Source of the DNA: Micromonospora_G sp040676775
Lineage (GTDB): Bacteria > Actinomycetota > Actinomycetes > Mycobacteriales > Micromonosporaceae
Assembly: GCF_040676775.1 (NCBI RefSeq)
Contig: NZ_JBFAPP010000003.1
Location: 372,001-436,000 of the forward strand
DNA: 64,000 nucleotides
Reading direction: 5' to 3'
Shown: piece by piece, positions 54,436-63,189 of the stretch
Layout: each line of letters begins with the position of its first letter
Numbering within the stretch: position 1 is the stretch's first letter
Position numbers and translations under genes: made by a program
The notes under the pieces: generated by a model
What the model was told of the DNA's origin: nothing
Database searches by the model: none
Seen by the model: only the letters and a program-made list of their open reading frames with translations

Positions 54436-55674
54436 ATGTCCCATCCACTCCGGCACGGCAGGTGGGCGTTTGCCGTCACCGCGGTCACCGCCCTGCTGCT
54501 GACCGCAGCCCCGGCCGCCACCGCGCAGGTCGGTGCCACCGCACCTGCGCCCGCGGCGGGTGACGTCGTCGTCGCCGCACCGGCCACCTTCACCCACCCC
54601 GGTGTGCTGGTCAGCCGACCCCAGCTCGACTTCATCCGGGGCCGGGTCAACGCGTACGCCCAGCCGTGGCGTGCCGCGTACGACCAGATGATGGCCAGCC
54701 GGTACGCGTCCCTGACCCGGACCGCGAAGCCGCGCGCGGTGGTCGAGTGCGGGTCGTACTCGAACCCGAACAACGGCTGCACCGACGAGCGTGAGGACGC
54801 GCTGGCCGCGTACACGCTGTCGCTGGCCTGGTACATCACCCAGGACAGCCGGTACGCCACCAAGGCCATCCAGATCATGGACGCCTGGTCGGCGGTGATC
54901 CAGGACCACACCAACAGCAACGCCCCGTTGCAGACCGCCTGGGCGGGCTCGTCCTGGCCCCGGGCCGCCGAGATCATCCGCTACACGTACAGCGGCTGGT
55001 CGTCGGCGAGCATCACCCGGTTCGGCAACATGCTGCGCAACGTCTACCTGCCGGAGATCATCAACGGCAACACGTACAGCAACGGCAACTGGGAACTGAG
55101 CATGATGGAGGCGTCCATCGGCATCTCGGTCTTCCTTGAGGACCGGGCGGTCTACGACCGGGCCCTGGCCAAGTTCCGCGCCCGGGTGCCCGCCTTCCTC
55201 TACATCACCAGCGACGGGGCCTTCCCGAAGGGCCCGGCCGGCAGCACCATCGACACCCGTGCCGAGGTGGCGAGCTACTGGCAGGGGCAGAACACCTTCG
55301 TCGACGGCCTGTCCCAGGAGACCTGCCGCGACTTCGTCCACACCGGCTACGGCCTGTCCGCCATCGCCCACGTCGCCGAGACCACCCGGCACCAGGGCCA
55401 GGACCTCTACCCGGAGTTGCAGGACCGGTTGCGGCACGCGCTCGGTTTCCACTCCAAGTACCAGCTCGGCGAGGCGATCCCGAGCTGGCTCTGCGGCGGC
55501 AGCCTGACCAAGGGCCTGGGCCCGGTCACCGAGGTCGGCTTCAACGCGTTGAACACCCGGATGGGCATCGCGATGACCAACACCCAGCGGCTCACCGAGC
55601 AGCAGCGTCCGGCCGGCACCAACAACCTCTTCGTCGCCTGGGAAACCCTGACCCACGCGAACAACCCCAACTGA
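54436..55674 (+). CDS. Secreted alginate lyase family protein
   Basis: 412 aa with AGGAGG before ATG 54436. Signal peptide ends near PAATAQVG. The mature protein is all-helical, (alpha/alpha) toroid type; NSNAPLQTAWAGSSWPRAAE and NGNWELSMMEASIGI with QETCRDFVHTGYGL hold the Asn, His and Tyr candidates of the lyase active site. It probably cleaves an acidic polysaccharide outside the cell. Exact polymer not predictable. Confidence 0.85.
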   Translation: MSHPLRHGRWAFAVTAVTALLLTAAPAATAQVGATAPAPAAGDVVVAAPATFTHPGVLVSRPQLDFIRGRVNAYAQPWRAAYDQMMASRYASLTRTAKPRAVVECGSYSNPNNGCTDEREDALAAYTLSLAWYITQDSRYATKAIQIMDAWSAVIQDHTNSNAPLQTAWAGSSWPRAAEIIRYTYSGWSSASITRFGNMLRNVYLPEIINGNTYSNGNWELSMMEASIGISVFLEDRAVYDRALAKFRARVPAFLYITSDGAFPKGPAGSTIDTRAEVASYWQGQNTFVDGLSQETCRDFVHTGYGLSAIAHVAETTRHQGQDLYPELQDRLRHALGFHSKYQLGEAIPSWLCGGSLTKGLGPVTEVGFNALNTRMGIAMTNTQRLTEQQRPAGTNNLFVAWETLTHANNPN

Positions 55675-55695
55675 CCGTACGGCACCACGGAAAGT

Positions 55696-55729
55696 CGCCG
55701 GCACACCCGCGCCCACGGGTGTGCCGGCG
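55696..55729 (+). terminator. Terminator after the lyase gene
   Basis: CGCCGGCACACCCG / CGGGTGTGCCGGCG, a perfect 14-bp stem with a 6-base loop, 21 bp after the stop. Confidence 0.88.
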
Positions 55730-55760
55730 CACCGCGTACCGGCTCGGAGGCCGAGCGACA

Positions 55761-55865
55761 GTGTCTCCACCCTGGACTGCTGACAGCAAGGACCAGTCCG
55801 GCCCGGTGCTCGCCTTCGAGCCAACGGCGTGGCGCAACTTCGTCGGCCTGACCAAGCAGGGCTGA
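55761..55865 (+). pseudogene. DUF397 fragment
   Basis: The 34-codon frame from GTG 55761 reads, in its second half, DSKDQSGPVLAFEPTAW then RNFVGLTKQG. This is the C-terminal part of DUF397 proteins (normally about 60-70 aa), usually encoded next to an XRE regulator. The N-terminal half and any XRE partner are absent, so it looks like a remnant. GGAGG lies 10 bp before the GTG, so a short peptide could still be made. Confidence 0.65.
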
Positions 55866-55886
55866 CCCAACCGCCCGACCTGAAGA

Positions 55887-55917
55887 GAAGCTCCCCACCC
55901 AGCGGCGGGGGGGCTTC
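55887..55917 (+). terminator. Hairpin after the DUF397 fragment
   Basis: GAAGCTCCCC pairs with GGGGGGCTTC (one G-T pair), 21 bp after the fragment's stop. Confidence 0.5.
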
Positions 55918-55976
55918 GCTGTATTCGGCCCGGCCTCTCTCTCGCGGATCCTGCCGCGCCCCGCGCTGGCTGCCTT

Positions 55977-56030
55977 CGTGATCGCGGAGAGTTCGGCCGG
56001 TCATAGCGAGCCAAACCCTTCGCGATCACG
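55977..56030. repeat. 10-bp inverted repeat
   Basis: CGTGATCGCG (55977-55986) and its exact complement CGCGATCACG (56021-56030) with a 34-bp gap, upstream of the methyltransferase gene. The rest of 55918-56093 contains nothing I can support. Confidence 0.6.
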
Positions 56031-56093
56031 GGGCGCGTACGCGGAGGGGTTTTTCCGTTGCGGGGCGGACCGGCGGCGGTCGAGACTGCCCGG

Positions 56094-56849
56094 ATGAGAG
56101 CGACGACGCCGACCTTCGACGAGCTTGTCACCGAGGGCGCTTCCGTGCCGGTGGAGGGGTGGGACTTCTCCTGGTTCGCCGGCCGGGCCACCGAAGAACG
56201 CCCCTCGTGGGGTTACTCCCAACTGCTCGCGGACAGGATGTCGCGCGCGAACGCCGCTCTCGACCTCCAGACCGGCGGGGGCGAGGTGCTCGCCACCATC
56301 GGCCAGCCGCCACCGCTGCTGGTGGCCACCGAGTCCTGGCCGCCGAACGTCGACATCGCCCGGCGCAACCTGGCCCCGCTGGGCGGCCACGTGGTCGCCG
56401 CCACCGACCTGCCGTTCCGCGACGCCGCCTTCGACCTGGTGGTCAGCCGGCACCCGGTCGACACCCGGTGGCCGGAGGTGGCCCGGGTGCTCCGCCCCGG
56501 CGGCACCTTCCTCTCCCAGCAGATCGGCCCCGGCACGGTCGGCGAACTGGCCGAGGTGATCGCCGGGCCGCTGCCGGCCAACCCCCGACGAGGCACGGCC
56601 TGGATCGCCGCCGAGGCCCGGGCCGCCGGCCTGGAACTGCTCGACCTGCGCGAGGAGTCCCTGCGTACGGTCTTCCACGACATCGGTGCGGTGGTCCACT
56701 TCCTGCGCAAGGTGATCTGGATCGTGCCCGGCTTCACCGTCGAGCGCTACCGCGACGAACTCGCCGCGCTGCACCGGCGGATCGAGGCGGACGGCCCATT
56801 CGTCGCGCACGCCCGGCGGATCCTGGTCGAGGCTCGCAAACCCCGCTGA
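56094..56849 (+). CDS. Class I SAM-dependent methyltransferase
   Basis: 251 aa from ATG 56094. The SAM site motif I reads ALDLQTGGGEVL, motif II region AATDLPFRDAAFDLVVSRH, then VLRPGGTFLSQQIG. Substrate not predictable. Members of this group are found near small stress and sugar genes. It converges on the DUF1772 gene. Confidence 0.87.
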   Translation: MRATTPTFDELVTEGASVPVEGWDFSWFAGRATEERPSWGYSQLLADRMSRANAALDLQTGGGEVLATIGQPPPLLVATESWPPNVDIARRNLAPLGGHVVAATDLPFRDAAFDLVVSRHPVDTRWPEVARVLRPGGTFLSQQIGPGTVGELAEVIAGPLPANPRRGTAWIAAEARAAGLELLDLREESLRTVFHDIGAVVHFLRKVIWIVPGFTVERYRDELAALHRRIEADGPFVAHARRILVEARKPR

Positions 56850-56884
56850 CCGGATCCGCCGGGCGTCCCCCCGTTCCCCCCGGA

Positions 56885-57388
56885 TCAGGGCTGGCGGTGC
56901 CAGAGGTAGATGCCGGAACCGACCAGGAGCAGGCTGATCAGGCTGGCGCCGGCACGTACGGTGTTCCAGCCGATCCAGCGCGACGAGTAGTCCGCCCATA
57001 CCCGTGCCGCCTCCGCCGGGTCGGCGGGCACCACGGCCGCGGCGAGCAGGTCGTTCATCGGTACGTTGACCGCCACGGTGGGCAGGAACGCGCCGAGCAG
57101 GTAGACGGTCGCGGCGAGCAGGAAGAGCACCGCCGCCGGCCGGTGCCCGAGCATCAGCAGCAGTACGCCGGTCAACGTCGCCGTGACCACCGGCCCGAAG
57201 AACGTGACGAAGAAGAGCGGATTCTGAATCTTCACGTTGATGCTGTTCATGGCCCGGATCGCGGAGCCGCCGTCGATCGCGTTCAGGCCGGGCAGCACCG
57301 AGACCGAGTACGCGTAGTACAGGCCGGCGATCGCACCGGTCAGCGCCAGCGTCACCGCCGCCGACCAGGCGGCCAGGGTGGAGGTCAC
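56885..57388 (-). CDS. DUF1772 (anthrone oxygenase-like) membrane protein
   Basis: 167 aa from GTG 57388, overlapping the NmrA-like stop as GTGA. Four membrane helices; GLYYAYSVSVLPGL and NPLFFVTFFGP are family features. Often found beside NmrA proteins under an AraC or TetR regulator, as here. Role unproven; some members are anthrone oxygenases. Confidence 0.85.
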   Translation of the reverse strand: MTSTLAAWSAAVTLALTGAIAGLYYAYSVSVLPGLNAIDGGSAIRAMNSINVKIQNPLFFVTFFGPVVTATLTGVLLLMLGHRPAAVLFLLAATVYLLGAFLPTVAVNVPMNDLLAAAVVPADPAEAARVWADYSSRWIGWNTVRAGASLISLLLVGSGIYLWHRQP

Positions 57389-58242
57389 GCCGCGTCCACC
57401 GGGGTACGCGCGGACCAGACTCCGGTGCCGGCGGCCTCGTGGGCGTACTCGGCGAAGTCGCGGGGCTCGCGGCCCAGTGCTCGCCGCACCCCGTCGGCCA
57501 GGTACGCGTTGCGGCCGTCCAGCACCTGACCGAACAGGTCGATCAGCACCCCCACCAACTCGGCCGGTACGTCGTACCGGGCCATCTCGGCGGCGTACCC
57601 CTCGGGCGGGACCGACTGGTAGTGGATCGGACGTCCGGCGGCACGTGCGATCTCGGCGGTCGCCTCGGCGAAGGTGAGCAGCCGGGGGCCGGTCAGTTCG
57701 TAGAGCTGTCCCACGTGCCGGTCCCCGGTCAGCGCCTCGGCGGCGATCTCGGCGATGTCCTCCGCGTCGACGAACGGCTCGGCCACCTCGCCCGCCGGCA
57801 GCAGCACCGCGCCTTCGCGTACGAAGTCGGCAAGGAAGTCCTCGCTGAAGTTCTGGTTGAACCAGCTCGCCCGCAGGATCGTCCACGCCACCCCGGAGTT
57901 CCGGACCACGTCCTCGCTGAGCTGGGCCGCCGGCTCGCCCCGACCGGAGAGCAGGACCAGTCGCCGTACCCCGGCGGCGACCGCCCGCGCGGTGAAGGAA
58001 CGGACCGTGTCGACCGCGCCCGGTGCGGCCAGGTCGGGGTAGTACACCAGGTAGACCGACTCCACCCCGGTCAGTACGCCGTCCCAGGTGCGCTCGTCGG
58101 TCCACTCGAACGGCGGCTCGCCGGTACGGGATCCGACCCGTACCGGCCGGTTCGCGGCGGTGAGGCGGCGCACCACCCGGCGACCGGTCTTGCCGGTGCC
58201 GCCGAGGACCAGGATCGGTGCGTGGATCGTGTTCGCTGTCAT
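57385..58242 (-). CDS. NmrA-like NAD(P)-binding protein
   Basis: 285 aa from ATG 58242. Rossmann motif VLGGTGKTGRRV near the N-terminus; no catalytic Tyr-x3-Lys, as in NmrA sensors and quinone-type reductases (LVLLSGRG, ILRASWFNQNF). It heads the operon with the DUF1772 gene, 81 bp from the divergent AraC gene. Confidence 0.87.
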   Translation of the reverse strand: MTANTIHAPILVLGGTGKTGRRVVRRLTAANRPVRVGSRTGEPPFEWTDERTWDGVLTGVESVYLVYYPDLAAPGAVDTVRSFTARAVAAGVRRLVLLSGRGEPAAQLSEDVVRNSGVAWTILRASWFNQNFSEDFLADFVREGAVLLPAGEVAEPFVDAEDIAEIAAEALTGDRHVGQLYELTGPRLLTFAEATAEIARAAGRPIHYQSVPPEGYAAEMARYDVPAELVGVLIDLFGQVLDGRNAYLADGVRRALGREPRDFAEYAHEAAGTGVWSARTPVDAA

Positions 58243-58323
58243 GCCACCAGTCAAGTCCGGGCGGCTGCCGGCGGGAATCGTCGAGACACTCGACCGCATG
58301 CGTACGCGTCTAACCTGGAACGC

Positions 58324-59256
58324 ATGGACCCACTCGCGGGGCTGCTGGACGGGCCGAGGGCGCGCGGCGCGTTCCTGATCCGCTCGGTGTTCGACCCACC
58401 CTGGTCGGTACGGATCGAAGACCGCGCGCCGCTCACGTTGATGTCGATGGTGCGCGGCGAGGCGTGGGTGCTACCGGACGGCGGCGAGCCGGTGCGGCTG
58501 CGTCCCGGTGACGTGGCGATAGCGCGCGGGCCGGAGCCGTACACGGTGGCGGACGACCCGGCGACCCCGCCGCAGGCGGTGATCCATCCCGGCGAGCACA
58601 GCACCACGCCGTCCGGTGACGAGCTGTGCGAGGTGATGGACCTCGGCGTACGGACCTGGGGCGAGCGGGCCGACGGGACGGCGGTGCTGCTCAGCGGCAC
58701 GTACCAGTTCGAGGGTGAGGTCAGCGGGCGGCTGCTGCGGGTGCTGCCGCCGCTGCTGGTGCTGCCCGACGAGGCGCGCAACAGCCCGCTGGTAGGGCTG
58801 CTCGCGCAGGAGATGACCAGGGACGAGCCGGGCCAGGAGGTGGTCCTCGACCGGCTGCTCGACCTGCTGCTCATCGCCGTACTGCGGGCCTGGTTCTCCC
58901 GGCCGGAGGCGGCGGCGCCGGCCGGATACCGGGCGCACGGCGACCCGGTGGTGGGGCCCGCGTTGCGGCTGCTCCACGACCATCCGGCGCAGCCCTGGAC
59001 GGTGGCCACGCTGGCGGCGCGTACCGGGGTGTCCCGGGCGGCGCTGGCCCGCCGGTTCACCGAACTGGTCGGTGAGCCGCCGATGGCGTACCTGACCAAC
59101 TGGCGGCTCGCGCTCGCCGCCGACCTGCTGCGCGAGCCGGACGCGACGGTGGCCGCAGTGGCCCGGCGGGTCGGTTACGGCAGCCCGTTCGCGCTCAGCT
59201 CCGCCTTCAAACGCGTACGCGGGCTCAGTCCGGCCCAACACCGTACGTCGGCATGA
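58324..59256 (+). CDS. AraC family regulator with cupin domain
   Basis: 310 aa. N-terminal AraC-binding cupin (about 5-190), and two helix-turn-helix units at the C-terminus (TVATLAARTGVSRAALARRF and VAAVARRVGYGSPFALSS). Probably controls the divergent NmrA-DUF1772 operon. The inducer may be an aldehyde or quinone, by analogy only. Confidence 0.9.
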   Translation: MDPLAGLLDGPRARGAFLIRSVFDPPWSVRIEDRAPLTLMSMVRGEAWVLPDGGEPVRLRPGDVAIARGPEPYTVADDPATPPQAVIHPGEHSTTPSGDELCEVMDLGVRTWGERADGTAVLLSGTYQFEGEVSGRLLRVLPPLLVLPDEARNSPLVGLLAQEMTRDEPGQEVVLDRLLDLLLIAVLRAWFSRPEAAAPAGYRAHGDPVVGPALRLLHDHPAQPWTVATLAARTGVSRAALARRFTELVGEPPMAYLTNWRLALAADLLREPDATVAAVARRVGYGSPFALSSAFKRVRGLSPAQHRTSA

Positions 59257-59277
59257 GGCCCGACCGGGCGGTCGCCC

Positions 59278-60003
59278 TCAGGTGAGTTCAGGGACGTTGG
59301 CGAGGTCCAGGACGATGTTCTGGGCCACTTCGACGAGCCGCTGGTTGGTCGACCGGGCGTGCCGGCGGATGAGCACGAACGCCTCGTCCACGCTGATGCC
59401 GTTGCGCTGGGCGATGGCGCCCTTGGCCTGCTCGATGGTGACCCGGCTGTTGAGCGCGTTCTGGAGCTGGGCGGTGAGTTCCTCGCCCCGGCTGATGGCA
59501 CGTTCGTGCAGGATGGCGATCGAGGCCAGGTCGGCGAGCGCCTGCACGATCGGGACGTCGTCGCTGTTGAGCGGTTCGCTCCCGGTGGCACCGAAGACGT
59601 TGAGCGCCCCGATGACCTGCGTACGGAGGCGGAGCGGGAAGGCGTGCACGGCGCGGAACCCGGCGGCGGTGGCGTACGGCACGAACTGTGGCCAGCGATC
59701 GACGGCGCTGTTCAGGTCGGTGTTCACCACCGCGGTGCCGCTGCGGAACGCATCGAGGCACGGGCCCTCGTCGTTCTGGATCTGGAACAGCTCGAGAACC
59801 CGGGCCTCTTCCCTGGACGCGGCGATGAACTGGAGCTGGTCGTAGTGGTTGGCGAGGACCAGACCGACGACGCCTGCCTCGGCGAGCTCCGCTGCCCGCT
59901 GGGTGAGCGTCTGTAAGAAATCGATGAGGTCGAACTCGTCGACGAGGGTGTCGGAGATCTCGACGAAGATCCTCGCGAGTCGTTGCGGTGAGACTGCGGT
60001 CAT
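59278..60003 (-). CDS. GAF-ANTAR protein (second of a pair)
   Basis: 241 aa from ATG 60003 with CAGGAG before it; an ATG at 60045 overlaps the upstream gene's stop and is an alternative that adds 14 residues. GAF domain about 25-165 (CLDAFRSGTAVVNTDL) and a C-terminal ANTAR RNA-binding domain (IEQAKGAIAQRNGISVDEAF). ANTAR proteins prevent terminator formation in target leader RNAs. No histidine kinase domain is attached. Confidence 0.9.
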   Translation of the reverse strand: MTAVSPQRLARIFVEISDTLVDEFDLIDFLQTLTQRAAELAEAGVVGLVLANHYDQLQFIAASREEARVLELFQIQNDEGPCLDAFRSGTAVVNTDLNSAVDRWPQFVPYATAAGFRAVHAFPLRLRTQVIGALNVFGATGSEPLNSDDVPIVQALADLASIAILHERAISRGEELTAQLQNALNSRVTIEQAKGAIAQRNGISVDEAFVLIRRHARSTNQRLVEVAQNIVLDLANVPELT

Positions 60004-60041
60004 GACAAGCTCCTGGCCCCTGTTCCTAAGGATGCTGTCGT

Positions 60042-60785
60042 TCATTTCTGGGTCTGGTCGAACCGCAACTTGCGGTCGACGACGTCCTGCGCGACGTGGT
60101 GCAGCGGCCGTCCCTCGGCATAGGCGTGGGCGCGCAGTCGGATCAGGGCCTCCTCGATGGTGACGCCGAGTTGGACCATGATCATGCCCTGGGCCTGTGC
60201 CACCTCTGCCCGGAAGCCGGGCGACTGGTCGAACCCGATCGGCAGGGTGCGACCAGTCGCGGTTCCCTGGCCGTCGAGCACGACGGTCAGCGCGATCTCC
60301 GCGAAGGTGAGCGCCTGGTCGAACGCGTCCTTGGTCAGTGGGCCCGTCTGACGGCGGAAGAGGTCCAGGGCGCCCAGGTGCAGGGCCCCGACCTGGAGCG
60401 GAAGCGCGAACACGGCATTGATGTCGTGCTCACGGACGGCCGGTGCGTAGACCGGCCAGCGCCGCATCGCCGTGTCGGCGGTGAGGTCCGGGACCAGGAC
60501 CGGTCGGCGCGTCTCGTATGCGTCGATGCAGGGACCCTCCCCGAGTGTGAACTGCAGTTCCTCCAGCAGGTACGCGGTCTCGTCCGAGGCGGCGGCGAAC
60601 CCCCGGGCCCCCTGCTCACTGAGTACGGTGACGCCCGCGCCCGATCCGCCGAGGTCGTGCGCGGCGGCGCGGCAGATTCTGGACAGGCTCTTCGCGACGT
60701 TGTCGGCTCCGTTGTCCGGACCCTCTTGTTGTGCGATGGTCGAGAGTGCTCGGACCCATCGGCCCGCGGGGCGATTCGCCGTCAT
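60042..60785 (-). CDS. GAF-ANTAR protein (first of a pair)
   Basis: 247 aa from ATG 60785. GAF domain about 40-170, ANTAR about 185-240 (VAQAQGMIMVQLGVTIEEALIRL). The 3' end overlaps the next GAF-ANTAR gene by 4 bp if the upstream start at 60045 is used. Two such proteins side by side may form homo- or heterodimers. Confidence 0.9.
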   Translation of the reverse strand: MTANRPAGRWVRALSTIAQQEGPDNGADNVAKSLSRICRAAAHDLGGSGAGVTVLSEQGARGFAAASDETAYLLEELQFTLGEGPCIDAYETRRPVLVPDLTADTAMRRWPVYAPAVREHDINAVFALPLQVGALHLGALDLFRRQTGPLTKDAFDQALTFAEIALTVVLDGQGTATGRTLPIGFDQSPGFRAEVAQAQGMIMVQLGVTIEEALIRLRAHAYAEGRPLHHVAQDVVDRKLRFDQTQK

Positions 60786-61940
60786 GCGTCGACCACGCCC
60801 CGGCCGGCCCGCCGATTTCGGTCGGAGTATGTCCGTGAAGACATCATCATTGGGGGCGCACCTTCCGGATTAGTGAGAGGTGCCGCCGGGTGGAAGCGAC
60901 ATCAACAGAGACAGGGGAACGATACATGCCGTGGCTCGTCCTGCCATTCACCCGTCTGCATGATTCTTTGTCGGGTCTGCTTGACAGCCCCCCTGAGCTG
61001 GGATAACGTTGTTTCATCCAGTAGTGGATGTTGCCCCAGACCTTGGCAATCGAGGACGACAGACCAAAGGTGGGGCCCGTATGAATTCCCCTCATCTGTG
61101 CTAGGGACCATTCCGCGCTAAGCGCTCACCGCCGTGGCCGTGTGCCCGGACCGGGCCAATGTCCATGCCCGGATCCGACTGGATCTGTATCGCGACCGAT
61201 ACCCGCTCGGAAATGTCGCCGTGCATTTTCCACGCACCGCCGACCCGGCTCTCATTGACCCGTTACCGTCCCGCCTGCCGTACGCCCCGGCACCGGACGG
61301 TCACCGTGGACATGAGACCACAACTGATTCGAATTTCCTTGTGCGACTTCGTTCGGCGCTCCAGGGCGGTGTCGGACAGAAGGATGGCAACATGAACGAG
61401 AAGTCGACTTCGGGGAGTCGTCTCGACAAACCGACGCTCCCCTGCCACCGCTCGCCGGCCGCCGTTCGCCTTGCGGGGGACTGTCGCCGTACCCACCGGG
61501 GTGCCCGTCGCGACCGTACCGATCGATATGCGGTGCGATGTCGGGCGGCCGGGAACGAGCCGGGTCGGGATGCGGACGGGTCCGCCGGTTAGGTAATCGC
61601 CGGCTGGAGCCGAAAGAGGTCACACCCGCCTCCGTCGCGGTGCTTCCGCGTCGCGCCGCGCGTTCTGGCGCGGGCGACGACGATTCAGGACGGCATTGAC
61701 TCCTGTCGTCCGCGCGGTGGTCACGAGGGCGCTTGCTGCCACCGTTGTCCGGTCCCGAATGAAACTCTTTTCGAGTCGCGACCGAGCCAGGAGTGGGGCA
61801 CATTCCTGCCCTAATTACCGTGATATGTCACATAGGTGTCGTGTAGCGGTCATCTGCTGGCTTATGGACATATAGGCGAATTAGTGTCGGGGAATAAGCC
61901 AGCCACCGCAACGGGTGTGTGGAGGCGAAGGGAAAACATC
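60786..61940. other. Gene-poor 1.15-kb interval
   Basis: No coding region with recognisable domains. An open frame 61392-61592 (MNEKSTSGSRLDKP...) has a GAAGGA ribosome site but arginine-rich, frame-shadow-like composition, so I do not call it. A good promoter lies at 60981-61009. GC is lower than average in 60900-61100 and 61800-61900. Confidence 0.6.
60981..61009 (+). promoter_or_regulatory. Strong sigma-70-type promoter without an assigned gene
   Basis: TTGACA (60981-60986), 17-bp spacer, TAACGT (61004-61009). Transcription would start at about 61016 and run into the gene-poor interval. A short frame GTG 61025 (26 codons, ending TGC-TAG at 61104) and a small hairpin CATCC/GGATG lie directly after it, consistent with a leader RNA or small RNA. 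Confidence 0.5.
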
Positions 61941-63107
61941 ATGTGGGCAAGACGCATTGCCGTGGTGACCGTGGCCGTGACCGTGACCGCCTTGGGTGCC
62001 GCCGTACCCGCTCGGGCGGGTGCGCAGGGTCAGACGCTGTTCGGCGACGTGAACGGCGACAGACGTACGGACCGCGTCCAACTCACCTCGGCCCCGCCGG
62101 ACCGGTGTGGGGTCCTGGTGCAGTTGGGCAGGGCGGGCGGCGGTTTTCTTAGGGCGAGGTTGTACGCGTATCCGAACCCTGCCGGCGCCGGGACCCCTCT
62201 ACAGTGCCCGGATATCGGGACCCTGGTCGACCTCGGGCGGAACGGTTCCATGGAACTGGTCGTGGGATGGTTCGCCGGTCGTCCGGTGGGCGTGAACGAG
62301 GATCTCCTGATTCTGCGGAACTTCCGACCCTCGGGGGGAACCACCGGCCTGTTCCAACCCAGTTACATAGACGTCTCCGACTTCAACGGCGACGGACGCA
62401 GGGACGTTTACCAGTGGACCGACCAGGGTGAGGGAATCACCACCCTCCTGAACACCGCCGACGGCGGGCTGGCCCCAGGACAGCTACAGTTCTGCGCCAC
62501 CCCCGTCCAACCTCCGCAGCTCGCCGACTTCACCCAGGACCGGGCCACCGAGGTGGTGTTCTCGTACTTCGAGCGTTGCGGTGCCCCGCAGTCCGGGGTG
62601 GCGGTGCTGTTCGGCGACGGGGGGACGAACTACCTGGAGCAGGACCCGGCGGGATCGAGCATCTGGCACAGCTCGATCGTGGACGCCGACCTGGACGGCA
62701 TACCGGACGTGCAGACAGTCAACGAGACCACCTCCGAGGTGTCGCACTACCTGGTTCGCCCCCCGGTCAGGTTCGTCGAGGCGCCCACCCCGGAGCCGGA
62801 CGAGGCCGTGGTGACGGCACCCGTACCGACGCCCATCCCGGTGCTGGCCAACGACGCCGTGACGGTCGAGGCGCAGATCGAGATCGACACACCGCCGCGT
62901 TACGGCCGGGTCGAGATCACGCCCCAGAAGACCCTGCTCTACATACCTCCGGCGACTCCTCCGGCGACCGTCGACACCTTCACCTACCGCGTGATCGACG
63001 ACGGCAAGGTCGCCGTAGCCCCGGTGACGGTCGCGCTCCGGCTCCCGACGGCCCGACCGGCGAGCGCGACTCCGGCGGCACCGCGGGGCACCGAGCCGGC
63101 GCGGTAG
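61941..63107 (+). CDS. Secreted FG-GAP/VCBS-repeat-like protein
   Basis: 388 aa from ATG 61941 with AAGGGAAAAC upstream. Signal peptide ends near PARAGAQG. The mature protein has integrin-like repeats with Asp-rich Ca2+ loops (DVNGDRRTDRV, DFNGDGRRDVY, DADLDGIPDVQ) and several Cys. The last 120 residues form a cadherin-like end (PVLANDAV ... DTFTYRVIDDG) with a Thr/Pro/Ala tail. Extracellular, function unknown. Confidence 0.85.
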   Translation: MWARRIAVVTVAVTVTALGAAVPARAGAQGQTLFGDVNGDRRTDRVQLTSAPPDRCGVLVQLGRAGGGFLRARLYAYPNPAGAGTPLQCPDIGTLVDLGRNGSMELVVGWFAGRPVGVNEDLLILRNFRPSGGTTGLFQPSYIDVSDFNGDGRRDVYQWTDQGEGITTLLNTADGGLAPGQLQFCATPVQPPQLADFTQDRATEVVFSYFERCGAPQSGVAVLFGDGGTNYLEQDPAGSSIWHSSIVDADLDGIPDVQTVNETTSEVSHYLVRPPVRFVEAPTPEPDEAVVTAPVPTPIPVLANDAVTVEAQIEIDTPPRYGRVEITPQKTLLYIPPATPPATVDTFTYRVIDDGKVAVAPVTVALRLPTARPASATPAAPRGTEPAR

Positions 63108-63189
63108 TGGGCGCTGGCGCGGCCACCCTGAACCGATGACCTGCTCGGATCGCGCAAATCCGCGGATCGAAATCCTGATTGGAGGAATC

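Noticed and set aside
61392..61592. Possible 66-aa protein MNEKSTSGSRLDKP...
   Set aside because: Has a fair ribosome site, but the Arg-rich second half looks like a shadow frame and a competing frame looks equally good. Not strong enough to annotate.
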